From: an uncultured Negativibacillus sp.
Lineage (GTDB): Bacteria > Bacillota > Clostridia > Oscillospirales > Ruminococcaceae
DNA: 41,866 nucleotides
NCBI RefSeq assembly: GCF_944388365.1
Contig: NZ_CALXIN010000012.1
Span: 1 to 41,866, forward strand
Direction of reading: 5' to 3'
Position 1 is the stretch's first letter. Every line of letters starts with the position of its first letter. Under the pieces are notes generated by a model, which was not told the DNA's origin, did no database searches, and worked only from the letters and a program-made list of their open reading frames with translations. The position numbers were made by a program, and so were the translations under genes. Shown here in pieces: positions 16,303-24,580 of this stretch.

Positions 16303-17589
16303 CTATGGGCGGATGACGTCTTTGCCGCCCATGTACATTCTCAGAGGCTCTGGAATGCGAACCGAACCGTCGTCGTTGAGGTTGTTTTCCAGGAATGCGA
16401 TCAGCATACGTGGAGGTGCAACAACGGTGTTGTTCAGGGTATGCGGCAGATAGGTCTGCTTGGTTTCTTTGTTCTTAACGCGGATGCTCAGTCTGCGTGC
16501 CTGTGCATCGCCCAGGTTGGAGCAGCTTCCTACCTCGAAGTATTTCTGCTGACGTGGGCTCCATGCCTCTACGTCCAGGCTCTTGACCTTCAGGTCAGCA
16601 AGGTCGCCCGAGCAGCATTCGAGAGTACGAACCGGAATGTCCAGAGAACGGAAGAAATCAACGGTGTTGGTCCACAGTTTCTTGAACCACTCCATGCTCT
16701 CCTCTGGTTTGCAGACAACGATCATTTCCTGCTTCTCGAACTGGTGGATGCGGTAAACGCCTCTCTCTTCGATGCCGTGTGCGCCAACTTCCTTTCTGAA
16801 GCATGGAGAATAGCTGGTCAGTGTCTGTGGCAGCTGGGATTCGTCGAGAATGGTGTCGATGAATTTGCCGATCATCGAGTGTTCGCTGGTACCGATCAGG
16901 TACAGATCCTCACCCTCGATCTTGTACATCATGTTCTCCATCTCAGCAAAGCTCATAACGCCGTTGACAACGCTGGAACGGATCATGAATGGTGGGATAT
17001 AGTAGGTAAAACCTCTGTCGATCATAAAATCTCTTGCGTAGGACAGGATTGCCGACTGCAGTCTTGCAATGTCGCCGCACAGATAGTAGAAGCCGGTACC
17101 GCTGGTCTTTCTTGCGCTGTCCAGATCAATGCCGTGCAGACGCTCCATGATGTCCACATGATATGGAATCTCATAATCCGGAACAACCGGCTCACCAAAG
17201 CGTTCAATCTCAACGTTTTCGCTGTCGTCCTTGCCGATCGGCACCGACTCGTCGATGATATTTGGAATGACCATCATGCGCTTTTTGATCTCTTCGGTCA
17301 GCTGTTCTTCCTTAACCTCCAGGTCAGCCAGCTCCTGTGCCATTGCATTGACCTGTGCTTTTACCTGCTCTGCCTCGTCCTTCTGACCTTTTGCCATCAG
17401 ACCGCCGATCTGTTTGGACAGGCTGTTTCTCTGGCTGCGCAGATAGTCGCCTCTCGATTTTGCATCGCGGAACTGTTTGTCCAGCTCCAGCACCTCATCC
17501 ACCAGAACCAGTTTTTCGTCCTGGAATTTCTTTTTGATGTTTTCTTTGACCAGATCAGGATTTGTTCTGACCAGCTTAATGTCTAACAT
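16303..17589 (-). CDS. serS: Seryl-tRNA synthetase
   Basis: This class II synthetase of 428 residues charges tRNA-Ser (and tRNA-Sec where present). The N-terminal region (MLDIKLVRTNPDLVKENIKK, then a long charged helical arm to about residue 100) is the tRNA-binding coiled coil. Motif 2 is SPCFRKEVGAHG...RGVYRIHQFEKQEM and motif 3 is NNTVVAPPRMLIAFLENN. AAGGAGG precedes ATG 17589; the 36 in-frame codons upstream lie in the T-box terminator and are not translated. The stop TAG is followed at once by a 13 bp palindrome. Confidence 0.97.
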   Translation of the reverse strand: MLDIKLVRTNPDLVKENIKKKFQDEKLVLVDEVLELDKQFRDAKSRGDYLRSQRNSLSKQIGGLMAKGQKDEAEQVKAQVNAMAQELADLEVKEEQLTEEIKKRMMVIPNIIDESVPIGKDDSENVEIERFGEPVVPDYEIPYHVDIMERLHGIDLDSARKTSGTGFYYLCGDIARLQSAILSYARDFMIDRGFTYYIPPFMIRSSVVNGVMSFAEMENMMYKIEGEDLYLIGTSEHSMIGKFIDTILDESQLPQTLTSYSPCFRKEVGAHGIEERGVYRIHQFEKQEMIVVCKPEESMEWFKKLWTNTVDFFRSLDIPVRTLECCSGDLADLKVKSLDVEAWSPRQQKYFEVGSCSNLGDAQARRLSIRVKNKETKQTYLPHTLNNTVVAPPRMLIAFLENNLNDDGSVRIPEPLRMYMGGKDVIRP

Positions 17590-17640
17590 GAAAATATCCT
17601 CCTTATAGACAGATGTTTCGAGCGCCGCAGCCCGAAAAAT

Positions 17641-17887
17641 AAAAAAACCTCCCGTCCACCCATGGGACGAAAGGAACTTTTCCGTGTTGCCACCCAAATT
17701 GCAGGAGCAAGTGCTTCTGCCACTTTACCGGCGCGCTATGGGGCGCCACCCCTCGGCTCCTCGCCGAACGCTCCGAAAGTGGAAATCATCTTCCGATCTG
17801 CCGGCTTTCACCTGCCGCCGGCTCTCTGCAAGATCTGCAAACATGACCTTTTTCATCGCTGCGCTTTGTTGATATTCTGCTTTATAC
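17641..17887 (-). promoter_or_regulatory. T-box leader, serine specific
   Basis: On the minus strand GGGTGGCAACACGG (17682-17695) is the T-box sequence. It precedes a terminator that pairs CCTTTCGTCC with GGACGGGAGG (17648-17674) and a run of seven T. The likely specifier is TCC (17781-17783), followed by A and the 3' arm of stem I, the same arrangement as in the cysteine T-box. The specifier assignment is less certain than the T-box itself. It controls serS. Confidence 0.88.
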
Positions 17888-17893
17888 AACGCT

Positions 17894-17922
17894 ATTATAA
17901 CCCTCTCCTCTCCATTTGTAAA
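17894..17922 (-). promoter_or_regulatory. serS promoter
   Basis: TTTACA (17917-17922), a 17 bp spacer and TATAAT (17894-17899) on the minus strand lie directly before the T-box leader. Confidence 0.75.
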
Positions 17923-18000
17923 GTATCTTTGGTTTAGAAATTGCGCTTTGTTGGAATTGCCTGTCTTTTGGGGTACAACCTCTGCTTGTTCTGCACAAAA

Positions 18001-18011
18001 TATGGTATAAT
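18001..18011 (+). promoter_or_regulatory. Extended -10 promoter of the DUF3795 gene
   Basis: TATGG followed by TATAAT (18006-18011) is an extended -10 element. No good -35 is present at 16-18 bp. Confidence 0.5.
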
Positions 18012-18045
18012 CCCCTTAAAAGATCTTGTCCAGGGAGGTTTTTCC

Positions 18046-18588
18046 ATGAAAGGATTTGTCCGTAAAAACCTGCTGTTTTCCCTCTGTGGCCTCAACTGCG
18101 CCCTTTGCCCGATGCAGCTTGGAAATTATTGTCCTGGCTGCGGCGGCGGAGATGGCAACCAATCCTGCGCCATCGCCCGATGCAGCCTTGAGAATGGCAA
18201 AGTGGAATTTTGCTTTGACTGTACCCAGTTTCCCTGTTCCCGCTACCGTCAGGCTGCCGAATTTGATTCGTTTATCACCCACAAAAATCAGCTTTCCGAC
18301 CTGCAAAAAGCCCGACAGCTTGGGATCGTTCCCTATACGCAGGAGCTGCTGCAAAAACGTCAAATCCTGCTGTACCTGCTGCAAAACTACAACGACGGAC
18401 GCAAAAAAACACTCTTTTGCACCGCAGTCAACCTGCTTCCACTGACACGGCTGCAATCCATCATCGCCGCATTAGATAACTCCGAATCTTTCAATCAGAA
18501 AGAGCGTTCTGCTCTGGCAGCTTCTCTGCTCCAGCAGGCAGCAGATGAACTTGGGCTTTCTCTGCGTCTGCGTAAAAAGCAAAAATAG
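18046..18588 (+). CDS. DUF3795-like cysteine-rich protein
   Basis: This 180-residue protein has a cysteine-rich N-terminal half (SLCGLNCALCPMQLGNYCPG, then further cysteines to FCFDCTQFPC near residue 68). This pattern of about twelve cysteines is typical of DUF3795 proteins and suggests a metal or iron-sulfur site. The C-terminal half is helical and carries a basic end (RLRKKQK). Function is unknown. GGGAGG precedes ATG 18046; an in-frame frame further upstream crosses the promoter and is not used. Confidence 0.75.
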   Translation: MKGFVRKNLLFSLCGLNCALCPMQLGNYCPGCGGGDGNQSCAIARCSLENGKVEFCFDCTQFPCSRYRQAAEFDSFITHKNQLSDLQKARQLGIVPYTQELLQKRQILLYLLQNYNDGRKKTLFCTAVNLLPLTRLQSIIAALDNSESFNQKERSALAASLLQQAADELGLSLRLRKKQK

Positions 18589-18590
18589 CA

Positions 18591-18624
18591 AAAAAGTCCG
18601 GACAAAAATTTGTCCGGACTTTTT
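18591..18624. terminator. Bidirectional terminator
   Basis: AAAAAGTCCGGACAAA pairs perfectly with TTTGTCCGGACTTTTT. It lies between the convergent DUF3795 gene and the exported protein gene. Confidence 0.92.
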
Positions 18625-18627
18625 ATT

Positions 18628-19677
18628 TTATTTCACAACAATTTCCTGCGATGAATTGCTGTCATCGCTGCCTTTGATCCATCCGTCTTTCACATAAAAA
18701 ACGGTGCGCTGTACCTCTTTTTCGTAGGTAAAACCGTTTTCATCCTGAATGCGGACAACAAAGGTCACTACATCTCCATCCTTCAGATTGCTGATCTTGC
18801 CAGTCCAGCTGGTCGGATGGCTTGTATCGCTGCTGTTCCATACCTTGTAAACAGATCCATCCTCCAGTATCGTCTTTTCAGCTTCGGTGGATTCACCTTC
18901 CACTTCGACTTCCTGGGCGCCCAGATCCCTTGTTTCCAGTTCTTCCCCGTTGAGATAAAGGCTCACTGTTCCGCCCACCATCTTCGGCTCGTTGGAAACG
19001 CCGCCTGCATCATAGCTGGTCATCAGATCCACCTGTGCAAAGCCGGTGTATTCAATCGAGGTCTTGTCGCTGGCAGAAATGCTGTACTGCTCAAATCCGC
19101 CGCTCATCTGAGGATGCAGTAAATATAATCCCCATGCAGAATACTGGTCCTGCAGCTTTTCCTGCTGGATGGAGTCTCCGTTTTGCACCTCTGCATTTAG
19201 GCTAATATAGTCCACCAACGGTATCGTTAACTCCGCCTCATAGACGCCGGATTCTACCCTCTGCGCTTCGCTGACTCTTTCCTCAAAGCCCTCGGTGTCA
19301 AATACCATGTCATATCCCTGACCCTTGGCCGAATGACCGCTGTAACGGATTCTCACCTGCGTGTCGTCATTGTAGGTCTTTGGCAGAATACGGATCTTCA
19401 CCTGCATGGTCTGATCTTTTTGGCTGCACTCTCCCCAGATCACCTTGTAATCGGAGACAATGCTCGCACTTTTTTCTGCGGTCTGGGTGATGGTAGTCAC
19501 CGCCGAATTGAGCGTCGAATTTATATCACTGTCAATGTTGGTCACCGAATTGTGGACAGCACTGACATTTTCTTCCAGTTGCTTGACTCTGATCAAAGTC
19601 ATCGCGGAAAAACCGGTGGATAAAACTGCAACACCTGCCAGACAGACAATCGCTGCGATCTTTACACGTTGATTCAT
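18628..19677 (-). CDS. Membrane-anchored exported protein with coiled coil
   Basis: 349 residues. A short N-terminus (MNQRVK) leads into one membrane helix (IAAIVCLAGVAVLSTGFSAM), then a predicted coiled coil (LIRVKQLEENVSAVHNSVTN and on to about residue 70). The rest is a beta-rich extracytoplasmic region with an acidic stretch (EVEVEGESTEAEKT). Two segments look like beta-sandwich modules (about 80-175 and 180-330). I recognise no family. AGGAGG precedes ATG 19677, and a promoter lies at 19728-19756. Structural or sensory roles at the cell surface are possible; neither is shown. Confidence 0.7.
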   Translation of the reverse strand: MNQRVKIAAIVCLAGVAVLSTGFSAMTLIRVKQLEENVSAVHNSVTNIDSDINSTLNSAVTTITQTAEKSASIVSDYKVIWGECSQKDQTMQVKIRILPKTYNDDTQVRIRYSGHSAKGQGYDMVFDTEGFEERVSEAQRVESGVYEAELTIPLVDYISLNAEVQNGDSIQQEKLQDQYSAWGLYLLHPQMSGGFEQYSISASDKTSIEYTGFAQVDLMTSYDAGGVSNEPKMVGGTVSLYLNGEELETRDLGAQEVEVEGESTEAEKTILEDGSVYKVWNSSDTSHPTSWTGKISNLKDGDVVTFVVRIQDENGFTYEKEVQRTVFYVKDGWIKGSDDSNSSQEIVVK

Positions 19678-19727
19678 GACATTCCTCCTGAACAAATTGT
19701 CTTGGTTTCCCACTTTTTCCTTCTTTT

Positions 19728-19756
19728 AGTATATCCGATTTCTCCCTTGATTTCAA
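19728..19756 (-). promoter_or_regulatory. Promoter of the exported coiled-coil protein gene
   Basis: TTGAAA (19751-19756), a 17 bp spacer and TATACT (19728-19733) on the minus strand lie about 50 bp before the gene. Confidence 0.6.
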
Positions 19757-19993
19757 GGAGCTTTTCCCTGTCAGAAATTTCCACAGTATAAGTATTTTGT
19801 AAACTTTTTAGATTTGTAAAATTAGCTGAATACGCTCCTTTTTCCCTCTTTGCTGTACAATCCAATGAAAAAGGATGCCACCAACAGTATCTTATCCCCA
19901 TTGAATAAAAACCTTGGGAACACTTATCGTTTTTCTGCGACTAAAACGGCTGCTCAGCGCATACTCCTTAGCTAAAAGGAGGTCACTATCCCT

Positions 19994-20770
19994 ATGAAGA
20001 TCATCGTTTTTAAATGGAAACCCCTGCTGTTTAGCGGCGCAGCAGCGGCAATTTTGCTGTCCCTGTTCTGTTTTGCTGCCACACCAAAGCTGATTTCCGC
20101 CTTTTCTTCCTCCAATGGACGTTCTCTCCCGATCTATTCGGTGCAGACCGAGGAAAAGAAAATCGCCCTCGGCTTTAACTGTGCCTGGGACGATGCAGAT
20201 ATCCCTTCTCTGCTTTCCACCTTAGATGCCTGTGACGTCAAGGCGACCTTTTTCCTTCTGGGAGAATGGGCTTGCAAATATCCCGATACCGCAAAACTCA
20301 TTGCCCTGTCAGGCCACGAAATTGGCAGCCACTCCAATACCCATCGAGATATGGACACCCTCTCCTCGGAGGAGATTCGCAGCGAGATCAACGACTCCCG
20401 CAACAACATCTACACTGCCTGCGGTCAGACTCCTGTCCTGTTTCGTCCGCCTTCCGGCTCTTACAATGATCTGGTCATCGACACCATCCACCAATGCGGT
20501 TGCATCCCGATTCAATGGAGCATCGACACGCTGGACTGGCAGGGTTTGGATACAGAACAGATGGTCGCACGGGTGCAGCAACAGCTCGCTCCAGGAGCGA
20601 TTCTCTTGCTGCATGCAGGCGCACAGCATACTGCACAGGCGCTGCCACAACTGCTGCAAGCCATCCAGGATGCCGGCTATACTCCTGTTCCCGTAGGAGA
20701 GCTAATCTATCCCGACAGCAGTCTGGTGGATCACACCGGCAAACAGTTCCCTTTAGAAAATAACAAATAG
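19994..20770 (+). CDS. Polysaccharide deacetylase, PdaB-like
   Basis: This 258-residue protein has an N-terminal membrane helix (LLFSGAAAAILLSLFCFAAT) and an external NodB-type deacetylase domain. Metal and catalytic residues are the Asp pair in FNCAWDDAD (66-67), the H-x3-H pair in SHSNTH (113 and 117), RPPSGSY and the late His in LLLHAG. The first motif reads NCAWDD instead of TFDDG, as in the PdaB/YlxY branch linked to spore or envelope polysaccharide. AAGGAGG is 11 bp before the ATG, slightly long. The likely role is deacetylating a cell-wall glycan. Confidence 0.85.
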   Translation: MKIIVFKWKPLLFSGAAAAILLSLFCFAATPKLISAFSSSNGRSLPIYSVQTEEKKIALGFNCAWDDADIPSLLSTLDACDVKATFFLLGEWACKYPDTAKLIALSGHEIGSHSNTHRDMDTLSSEEIRSEINDSRNNIYTACGQTPVLFRPPSGSYNDLVIDTIHQCGCIPIQWSIDTLDWQGLDTEQMVARVQQQLAPGAILLLHAGAQHTAQALPQLLQAIQDAGYTPVPVGELIYPDSSLVDHTGKQFPLENNK

Positions 20771-20996
20771 TAATTCTATTGTATTTTCATTGATTTGATA
20801 TTTTTATTTTTGTAAACTAATCTATTCGGCTGTTTTTGATATAATAATTTTATAATATCGAATTTACATTTTTAAAACAGTCTATTTTGATATTATACAT
20901 CCTCTGTTCATCTTTGTGCGTTATCTTATAGGAGCAGCAAGATATACAATTTGTAATTGTCTATCTGCTGCACACCATTTGAAAGGAGTTTTTTCC
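20771..20996 (+). other. AT-rich gap before the lipoprotein gene
   Basis: No gene is present. The stretch has several TATAAT-like sequences (TTTTGATATAATA near 20835 and TTTTGATATTATA near 20885, an approximate direct repeat). None has a well-spaced -35, so I do not place the promoter exactly. Confidence 0.4.
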
Positions 20997-21518
20997 ATGA
21001 AAAATCTTTTTGCAGTTTTGCTTGCGGCAATGATGATGCTTTCGGTCACTGCATGCTCTTCCAGCAGCAAAGAAAGCTCCACTTCGAATAGTACATCGAC
21101 AGAAACCACCGAAGAAGTTGCCACCGACGAAGAAACGGATGCTGACACCACCGAACAGGCAGAGGATGACACCACCGATGAAACTTCGGAAGAAACCACA
21201 GGCGAAACCGAAGAAACAGCATCGGAAACAACCGAAAGCACTGACGCTGAAACCGGCACCGAAACCGATGCAGAAACTGCGGAAGAACAGACCATCACCG
21301 GCACCATCACCGAAGCTGCTGATGATACAGTCACCATTGAAACGGAGGACGGTACAAAGCTCACCTTCTCCATCCCTGCTGAAGCAGATCAGACCGGCGT
21401 CACCGAACTGCAGGCTGGCGACCAGCTGGAAGTTACTTACACCGGTACCATCGACGGTGAGGATACCACCAATGCAACCGTCGTCAAACTGGTACAAACC
21501 GCTGCTGATGCCCAGTAG
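20997..21518 (+). CDS. Acidic Thr/Glu-rich lipoprotein
   Basis: 173 residues. The signal peptide MKNLFAVLLAAMMMLSVTAC ends in a lipobox (VTAC, then SSSS), so the mature protein should be lipid-anchored by Lgt. About 80 residues of low-complexity Thr, Glu, Asp and Ser follow, probably an extended linker across the wall. A compact C-terminal domain of about 70 residues (ITGTITEAADDTVTIETEDG onward) has the alternating pattern of a small beta-barrel, as seen in DUF5666-type domains. GAAAGGAG precedes ATG 20997. Function is unknown. Confidence 0.8.
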   Translation: MKNLFAVLLAAMMMLSVTACSSSSKESSTSNSTSTETTEEVATDEETDADTTEQAEDDTTDETSEETTGETEETASETTESTDAETGTETDAETAEEQTITGTITEAADDTVTIETEDGTKLTFSIPAEADQTGVTELQAGDQLEVTYTGTIDGEDTTNATVVKLVQTAADAQ

Positions 21519-21564
21519 CTCTGTTTTGACATCTTCTCTTTCAAATCACACTAATACACAAAAC

Positions 21565-21604
21565 ACAGAAGCAGGGTGCGGAAAAATCCGCACCCTGCTT
21601 CTGT
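21565..21604. terminator. Perfect 18 bp hairpin after the lipoprotein gene
   Basis: ACAGAAGCAGGGTGCGGA pairs perfectly with its complement around AAAA. The following sequence is not a clean T-run, so it may act as a terminator, an RNA-stabilising hairpin or a processing site between the lipoprotein and LCP-like genes. Confidence 0.6.
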
Positions 21605-21659
21605 ATGCATATTGTTCCCTTCTTTTGTCCACCCTTGTTGCAAAAGGAGGTCTTTCCCT

Positions 21660-22532
21660 ATGCGCCGCAGCTTCAACGTCCGTGCTTTTTTCATCGGATT
21701 TACCAGTGCTTTTCTCTGCTTCTGTACCGTTTGGATGGCAGCCATCCTGTTTGTACGCCCTCAAACCTCGCTCTCTTCCTCCGCTGTCGCTCCCGATTCA
21801 GATGCCAGCCTCTATCTTCCCGATGCTTCCGACTGCATGACCTTGCTTCTCTGTGAGGATACTGCCTCTCCCAACCTGTTTTTCCTCCTTCGGTTTCAGC
21901 CTGTCAGTGGAGAGATCCTCATTTTCTCCTTTCCTGATACTCTAGTTCTCACGCGGGAACAGGTGAGTGAACCTGTGCGGAACATTTTTTCCTCCTTTGG
22001 CATCGAAGGTATCCAGCAAGGATTACAGCAGACGTTTGATATTCCCACTCAGGGATACCTCATGGTAAAACGGGACAATCTTCCGCTGATTTTGGACAGC
22101 ATCGGTTTCACTCAGATCGAGCTTCAAGAGGAACTTTCTCTCGTGGTGGACGGCATCCAGCTCACCCTCCAGCAGGGGCTTCAGCTGTTGGACGGCACAC
22201 GGATGCGCGCCTGGCTGGGTGACCAGCTTCCCGCCGAGACACTGCAGCAGGGTGAGTTTCTCTGTCAGTGGCTGGCGCTGTGCATCAATCAACATATCGA
22301 CCTGTTGATGGTGGAAAATTCCCAGTCGCTCTTTTCCACCGCTGTCAATCTGACAAAAAATAACCTGACCTTCTCCGACTATGATACCCGCCGCCAGGCA
22401 GCCAACTTTCTGGCAGAACTCTGTCCACAGCCGGCACGAGTTATCCCTGCCGAATTTACCCGCAACGTCGATGCTACCCTCTCTCTTTCTGCCGACTGTC
22501 AGCGGGAGCTGTGCGACGCTTTCTGTGAGTAA
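21660..22532 (+). CDS. Divergent LytR-CpsA-Psr (LCP)-like membrane protein
   Basis: 290 residues, with one N-terminal membrane helix (FFIGFTSAFLCFCTVWMAAILFV) and an external domain. The order of motifs resembles the LCP fold: LRFQPVSGEILIFSFPDTLVL, IPTQGYLMVKRDNLPLILDSIGFTQI, then LQQGLQLLDGTRMRAWLGDQ. LCP enzymes attach teichoic acid or polysaccharide to peptidoglycan. The arginine of the usual S-I-P-R-D-T motif is absent (F-S-F-P-D-T), so it may be inactive or a distant relative. AAAAGGAGGTC precedes ATG 21660. Confidence 0.6.
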   Translation: MRRSFNVRAFFIGFTSAFLCFCTVWMAAILFVRPQTSLSSSAVAPDSDASLYLPDASDCMTLLLCEDTASPNLFFLLRFQPVSGEILIFSFPDTLVLTREQVSEPVRNIFSSFGIEGIQQGLQQTFDIPTQGYLMVKRDNLPLILDSIGFTQIELQEELSLVVDGIQLTLQQGLQLLDGTRMRAWLGDQLPAETLQQGEFLCQWLALCINQHIDLLMVENSQSLFSTAVNLTKNNLTFSDYDTRRQAANFLAELCPQPARVIPAEFTRNVDATLSLSADCQRELCDAFCE

Positions 22533-22561
22533 CCGCCGCCTTTCGCTCGCCACAAATCCCC

Positions 22562-22589
22562 TTGACATTCCCTTGAAATCAGGTATCAT
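22562..22589 (+). promoter_or_regulatory. Promoter of the flavin reductase gene
   Basis: TTGACA (22562-22567), a 16 bp spacer and TATCAT (22584-22589) lie about 40 bp before the gene. Confidence 0.65.
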
Positions 22590-22626
22590 AAAATGGAAGG
22601 ATTTTATTTTGAAAGGGGAGCTTTGC

Positions 22627-23145
22627 ATGAACCAATTTCATTCGATTCAGCCCAGTGAATTACAGAACAGTGTTTTTCAGACAATCGGCAAAGAATGGAT
22701 GTTGATTACCGCCGAAAAGGAAATTGGCGGACGGATGGAAGCCAATACCATGACAGCCAGTTGGGGCGGTTTGGGACATCTCTGGAACAAAGAGGTTGCC
22801 TTTGTATTTATCCGTCCACAGCGCTACACTAAGGAATTTGTGGACACCTCCGATCGTTTTTCCCTCTGCTTCTTTGGCGGAGATCGCATGCAGGAAATGA
22901 CCTACCTGGGACGGGTTTCGGGACGAGATGAAGATAAGATTCAGAAATCCGGTCTGAAATTGACCCACCTCGACGGTGTTCCCTGCTTTGAGGAAGCGAC
23001 CACCGTGCTGATCTGCCGCAAGCTGTATGTACAGACTCTGCGCGAAGATTGCTTTGTGGATACCGAGCTGTGCAATGCCACCTACCCGTTAAAGGATTTT
23101 CATGACGTTTACGTCGCTGAAATCGAACATATTTACGTTCGATAA
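22627..23145 (+). CDS. Flavin reductase-like (flavoredoxin) family protein
   Basis: This 172-residue protein fits the FMN-binding split-barrel of the flavin reductase-like family. EANTMTASWGGLGHLWNKEV is the usual N-T-M-T-A-S-W-G flavin-contact block, followed by VFIRPQRYTKEFVDTSDRFSL and LKLTHLDGVPCFEEA. In anaerobes such proteins pass electrons to other redox partners; the partner is not evident here. AAAGGGGAG precedes ATG 22627. It has its own promoter and a shared terminator, so it is a single-gene unit. Confidence 0.85.
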   Translation: MNQFHSIQPSELQNSVFQTIGKEWMLITAEKEIGGRMEANTMTASWGGLGHLWNKEVAFVFIRPQRYTKEFVDTSDRFSLCFFGGDRMQEMTYLGRVSGRDEDKIQKSGLKLTHLDGVPCFEEATTVLICRKLYVQTLREDCFVDTELCNATYPLKDFHDVYVAEIEHIYVR

Positions 23146-23154
23146 TCTTCCTGT

Positions 23155-23198
23155 AAAACAATGCACCCCGACCTTTTGACGGGTCGAGGTGCACTTTG
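23155..23198. terminator. Shared terminator between flavin reductase and dedA genes
   Basis: A 12 bp stem (23162-23173 with 23182-23193) pairs fully on the minus strand using one G-T pair, and has one mismatch on the plus strand. T-rich tracts follow on both sides. Confidence 0.75.
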
Positions 23199-23204
23199 TT
23201 GTTT

Positions 23205-23801
23205 TCAGCTCTTTTTTCGCTTTTTTAAAAGATAAAACGGAAGCAGCGTCACCGCAAAGGAAAACACTACCAGCAGAATGAGGGCGCTATCGTAGTGGAA
23301 TTTTCCTGCCGCCGTCTGCCACGATGCTCCTGCCGCTGCACCCAGCATAATCAAAACCGTGTCCCATACCGCCGTTCCCACGGTGGTCAACAGCAAAAAC
23401 GGCAGCATCGGCATCCGCGCCGCTCCCGCTGGAATCGAAATCAGACTGCGCACCACCGGTACACACCGGCACAGCAGAACAGCAATTTTTCCCTTTCGGT
23501 TAAACCAGTTGGATGCCTGCTCTATTTCCTGCTGTGAAAACCCCAGCCGCTCCAGCCGCTCTACCGGCAGTATTCTGCCCAAACCATATAAAATCACCGC
23601 TCCCAGCAGCGATCCCAAGGTCGCCGATACAATCGCCTGTCCGCGGGTCAAGGTGCTGCAGGTGGTCAGAAAGCCGGCACAGGTCAGCACCAATTCGGAT
23701 GGGATGGGTGGAAAGATATTCTCTGCCGCCATCAAAAGCAGAATACCGATAAATCCCCATTCTCCCATCGACTGCATCGTCTCGATGATCCATTCCTCCA
23801 T
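23205..23801 (-). CDS. DedA family membrane protein
   Basis: This 198-residue polytopic membrane protein has the DedA hallmarks: an early Glu in MAAENIFPPIPSELVL, the G-x-x-x-G turn LGSLLGAVILYGLGR, the re-entrant motif CRCVPVVRSLISIPAGAARM and four or five further helices. DedA proteins are implicated in recycling undecaprenyl phosphate or other lipids across the membrane. It is divergent from a PAP2 phosphatase gene 57 bp away, which would fit a shared role in isoprenoid-lipid handling (inference). GGGGGAGAATAG precedes the ATG. Confidence 0.92.
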   Translation of the reverse strand: MEEWIIETMQSMGEWGFIGILLLMAAENIFPPIPSELVLTCAGFLTTCSTLTRGQAIVSATLGSLLGAVILYGLGRILPVERLERLGFSQQEIEQASNWFNRKGKIAVLLCRCVPVVRSLISIPAGAARMPMLPFLLLTTVGTAVWDTVLIMLGAAAGASWQTAAGKFHYDSALILLVVFSFAVTLLPFYLLKKRKKS

Positions 23802-23858
23802 CTATTCTCCCCCTTCTCCTATGATTTTATCAATACTTATGCTTCAGGAGGTTTTTTT

Positions 23859-24380
23859 ATGAACGAACAACAGTATCGGGCCGTCACCGACTGGGCTCGA
23901 CGCTCTCCTTCCCGCCTGCGACTTATCACTGCTCTATGCCGCCTTCTCCCTGTCACTCTCTTTGTCCTCTATGGACTATCCTCCCTGTATCTTTTGTTTT
24001 ATTTTTTCTCCGGTCATTTTTCCGCCCGTCTTTTGGCGTTCTGGATCGTCCCTGGCCTTGGCTTTGTATCGGTCAGTATCCTGCGCAAACGTATCAACGC
24101 ACCGCGTCCCTATGAATGTTTTTCTTTTACTCCACTGCTTTCCCATCATACCGGAAAATCCTTTCCAAGTCGTCATACTGCCTGTGCCTTTTTGATTGCC
24201 CTCTCTCTCCTCTGGCTTTCAGAAATGGGAATCTTCCCGTCAGCCCTTGCCTGGCTTGCTTTGATTTTTGCTCTGCTCACCGGCCTTTCCCGATTGGTTG
24301 CCGGCCTTCATTTTGTACGCGATGTACTTGCCGGTATCGCCTGGGCTGTTGTTTTTTCCTGCTTCTATTTTCTGTTTTAA
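23859..24380 (+). CDS. PAP2 family membrane phosphatase
   Basis: This 173-residue membrane protein has the three acid-phosphatase motifs: KRINAPRP, PSRHT (with the catalytic His) and SRLVAGLHFVRDVLAG. Hydrophobic helices lie before and between them. Such small PAP2 proteins dephosphorylate undecaprenyl pyrophosphate or phosphatidylglycerol phosphate; the substrate is not decided here. Phosphatidylglycerol phosphate is possible because pgsA is in the same window and no PgpA is visible. CAGGAGG precedes the ATG. Confidence 0.88.
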   Translation: MNEQQYRAVTDWARRSPSRLRLITALCRLLPVTLFVLYGLSSLYLLFYFFSGHFSARLLAFWIVPGLGFVSVSILRKRINAPRPYECFSFTPLLSHHTGKSFPSRHTACAFLIALSLLWLSEMGIFPSALAWLALIFALLTGLSRLVAGLHFVRDVLAGIAWAVVFSCFYFLF

Positions 24381-24477
24381 AGAAATAGCTGTGTAATATG
24401 TCGATTCACATTGACAATTTTTAGTCAATTAGATGTTATATTGTTGCTATTTTCACAAAGAAATTGTGCAAAAATGC

Positions 24478-24506
24478 TTGACTTCTATGATTTCGTCGTA
24501 TATAAT
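24478..24506 (+). promoter_or_regulatory. ribU promoter
   Basis: TTGACT (24478-24483), a 17 bp spacer and TATAAT (24501-24506) lie upstream of the FMN riboswitch. A hairpin pairing GTGTGG (24509-24514) with CCACAC (24540-24545) plus a T-run sits at the predicted 5' end. Confidence 0.75.
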
Positions 24507-24580
24507 GTGTGTGGAAAAAAGAAATGAGAAAACGTTTTGCCACACTTTTTTTCACAAGTTCATATTTACTAAGAAAGTCT

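Noticed and set aside
17590..17697. Upstream N-terminal extension of serS
   Set aside because: It would translate the T-box terminator hairpin; the ATG at 17589 has AAGGAGG and the standard SerRS N-terminus.
20997..21518. Phase-variable repeat tract in the acidic lipoprotein gene
   Set aside because: The Thr/Glu region is repetitive in protein, but the DNA has no perfect tandem repeat long enough for slipped-strand switching.
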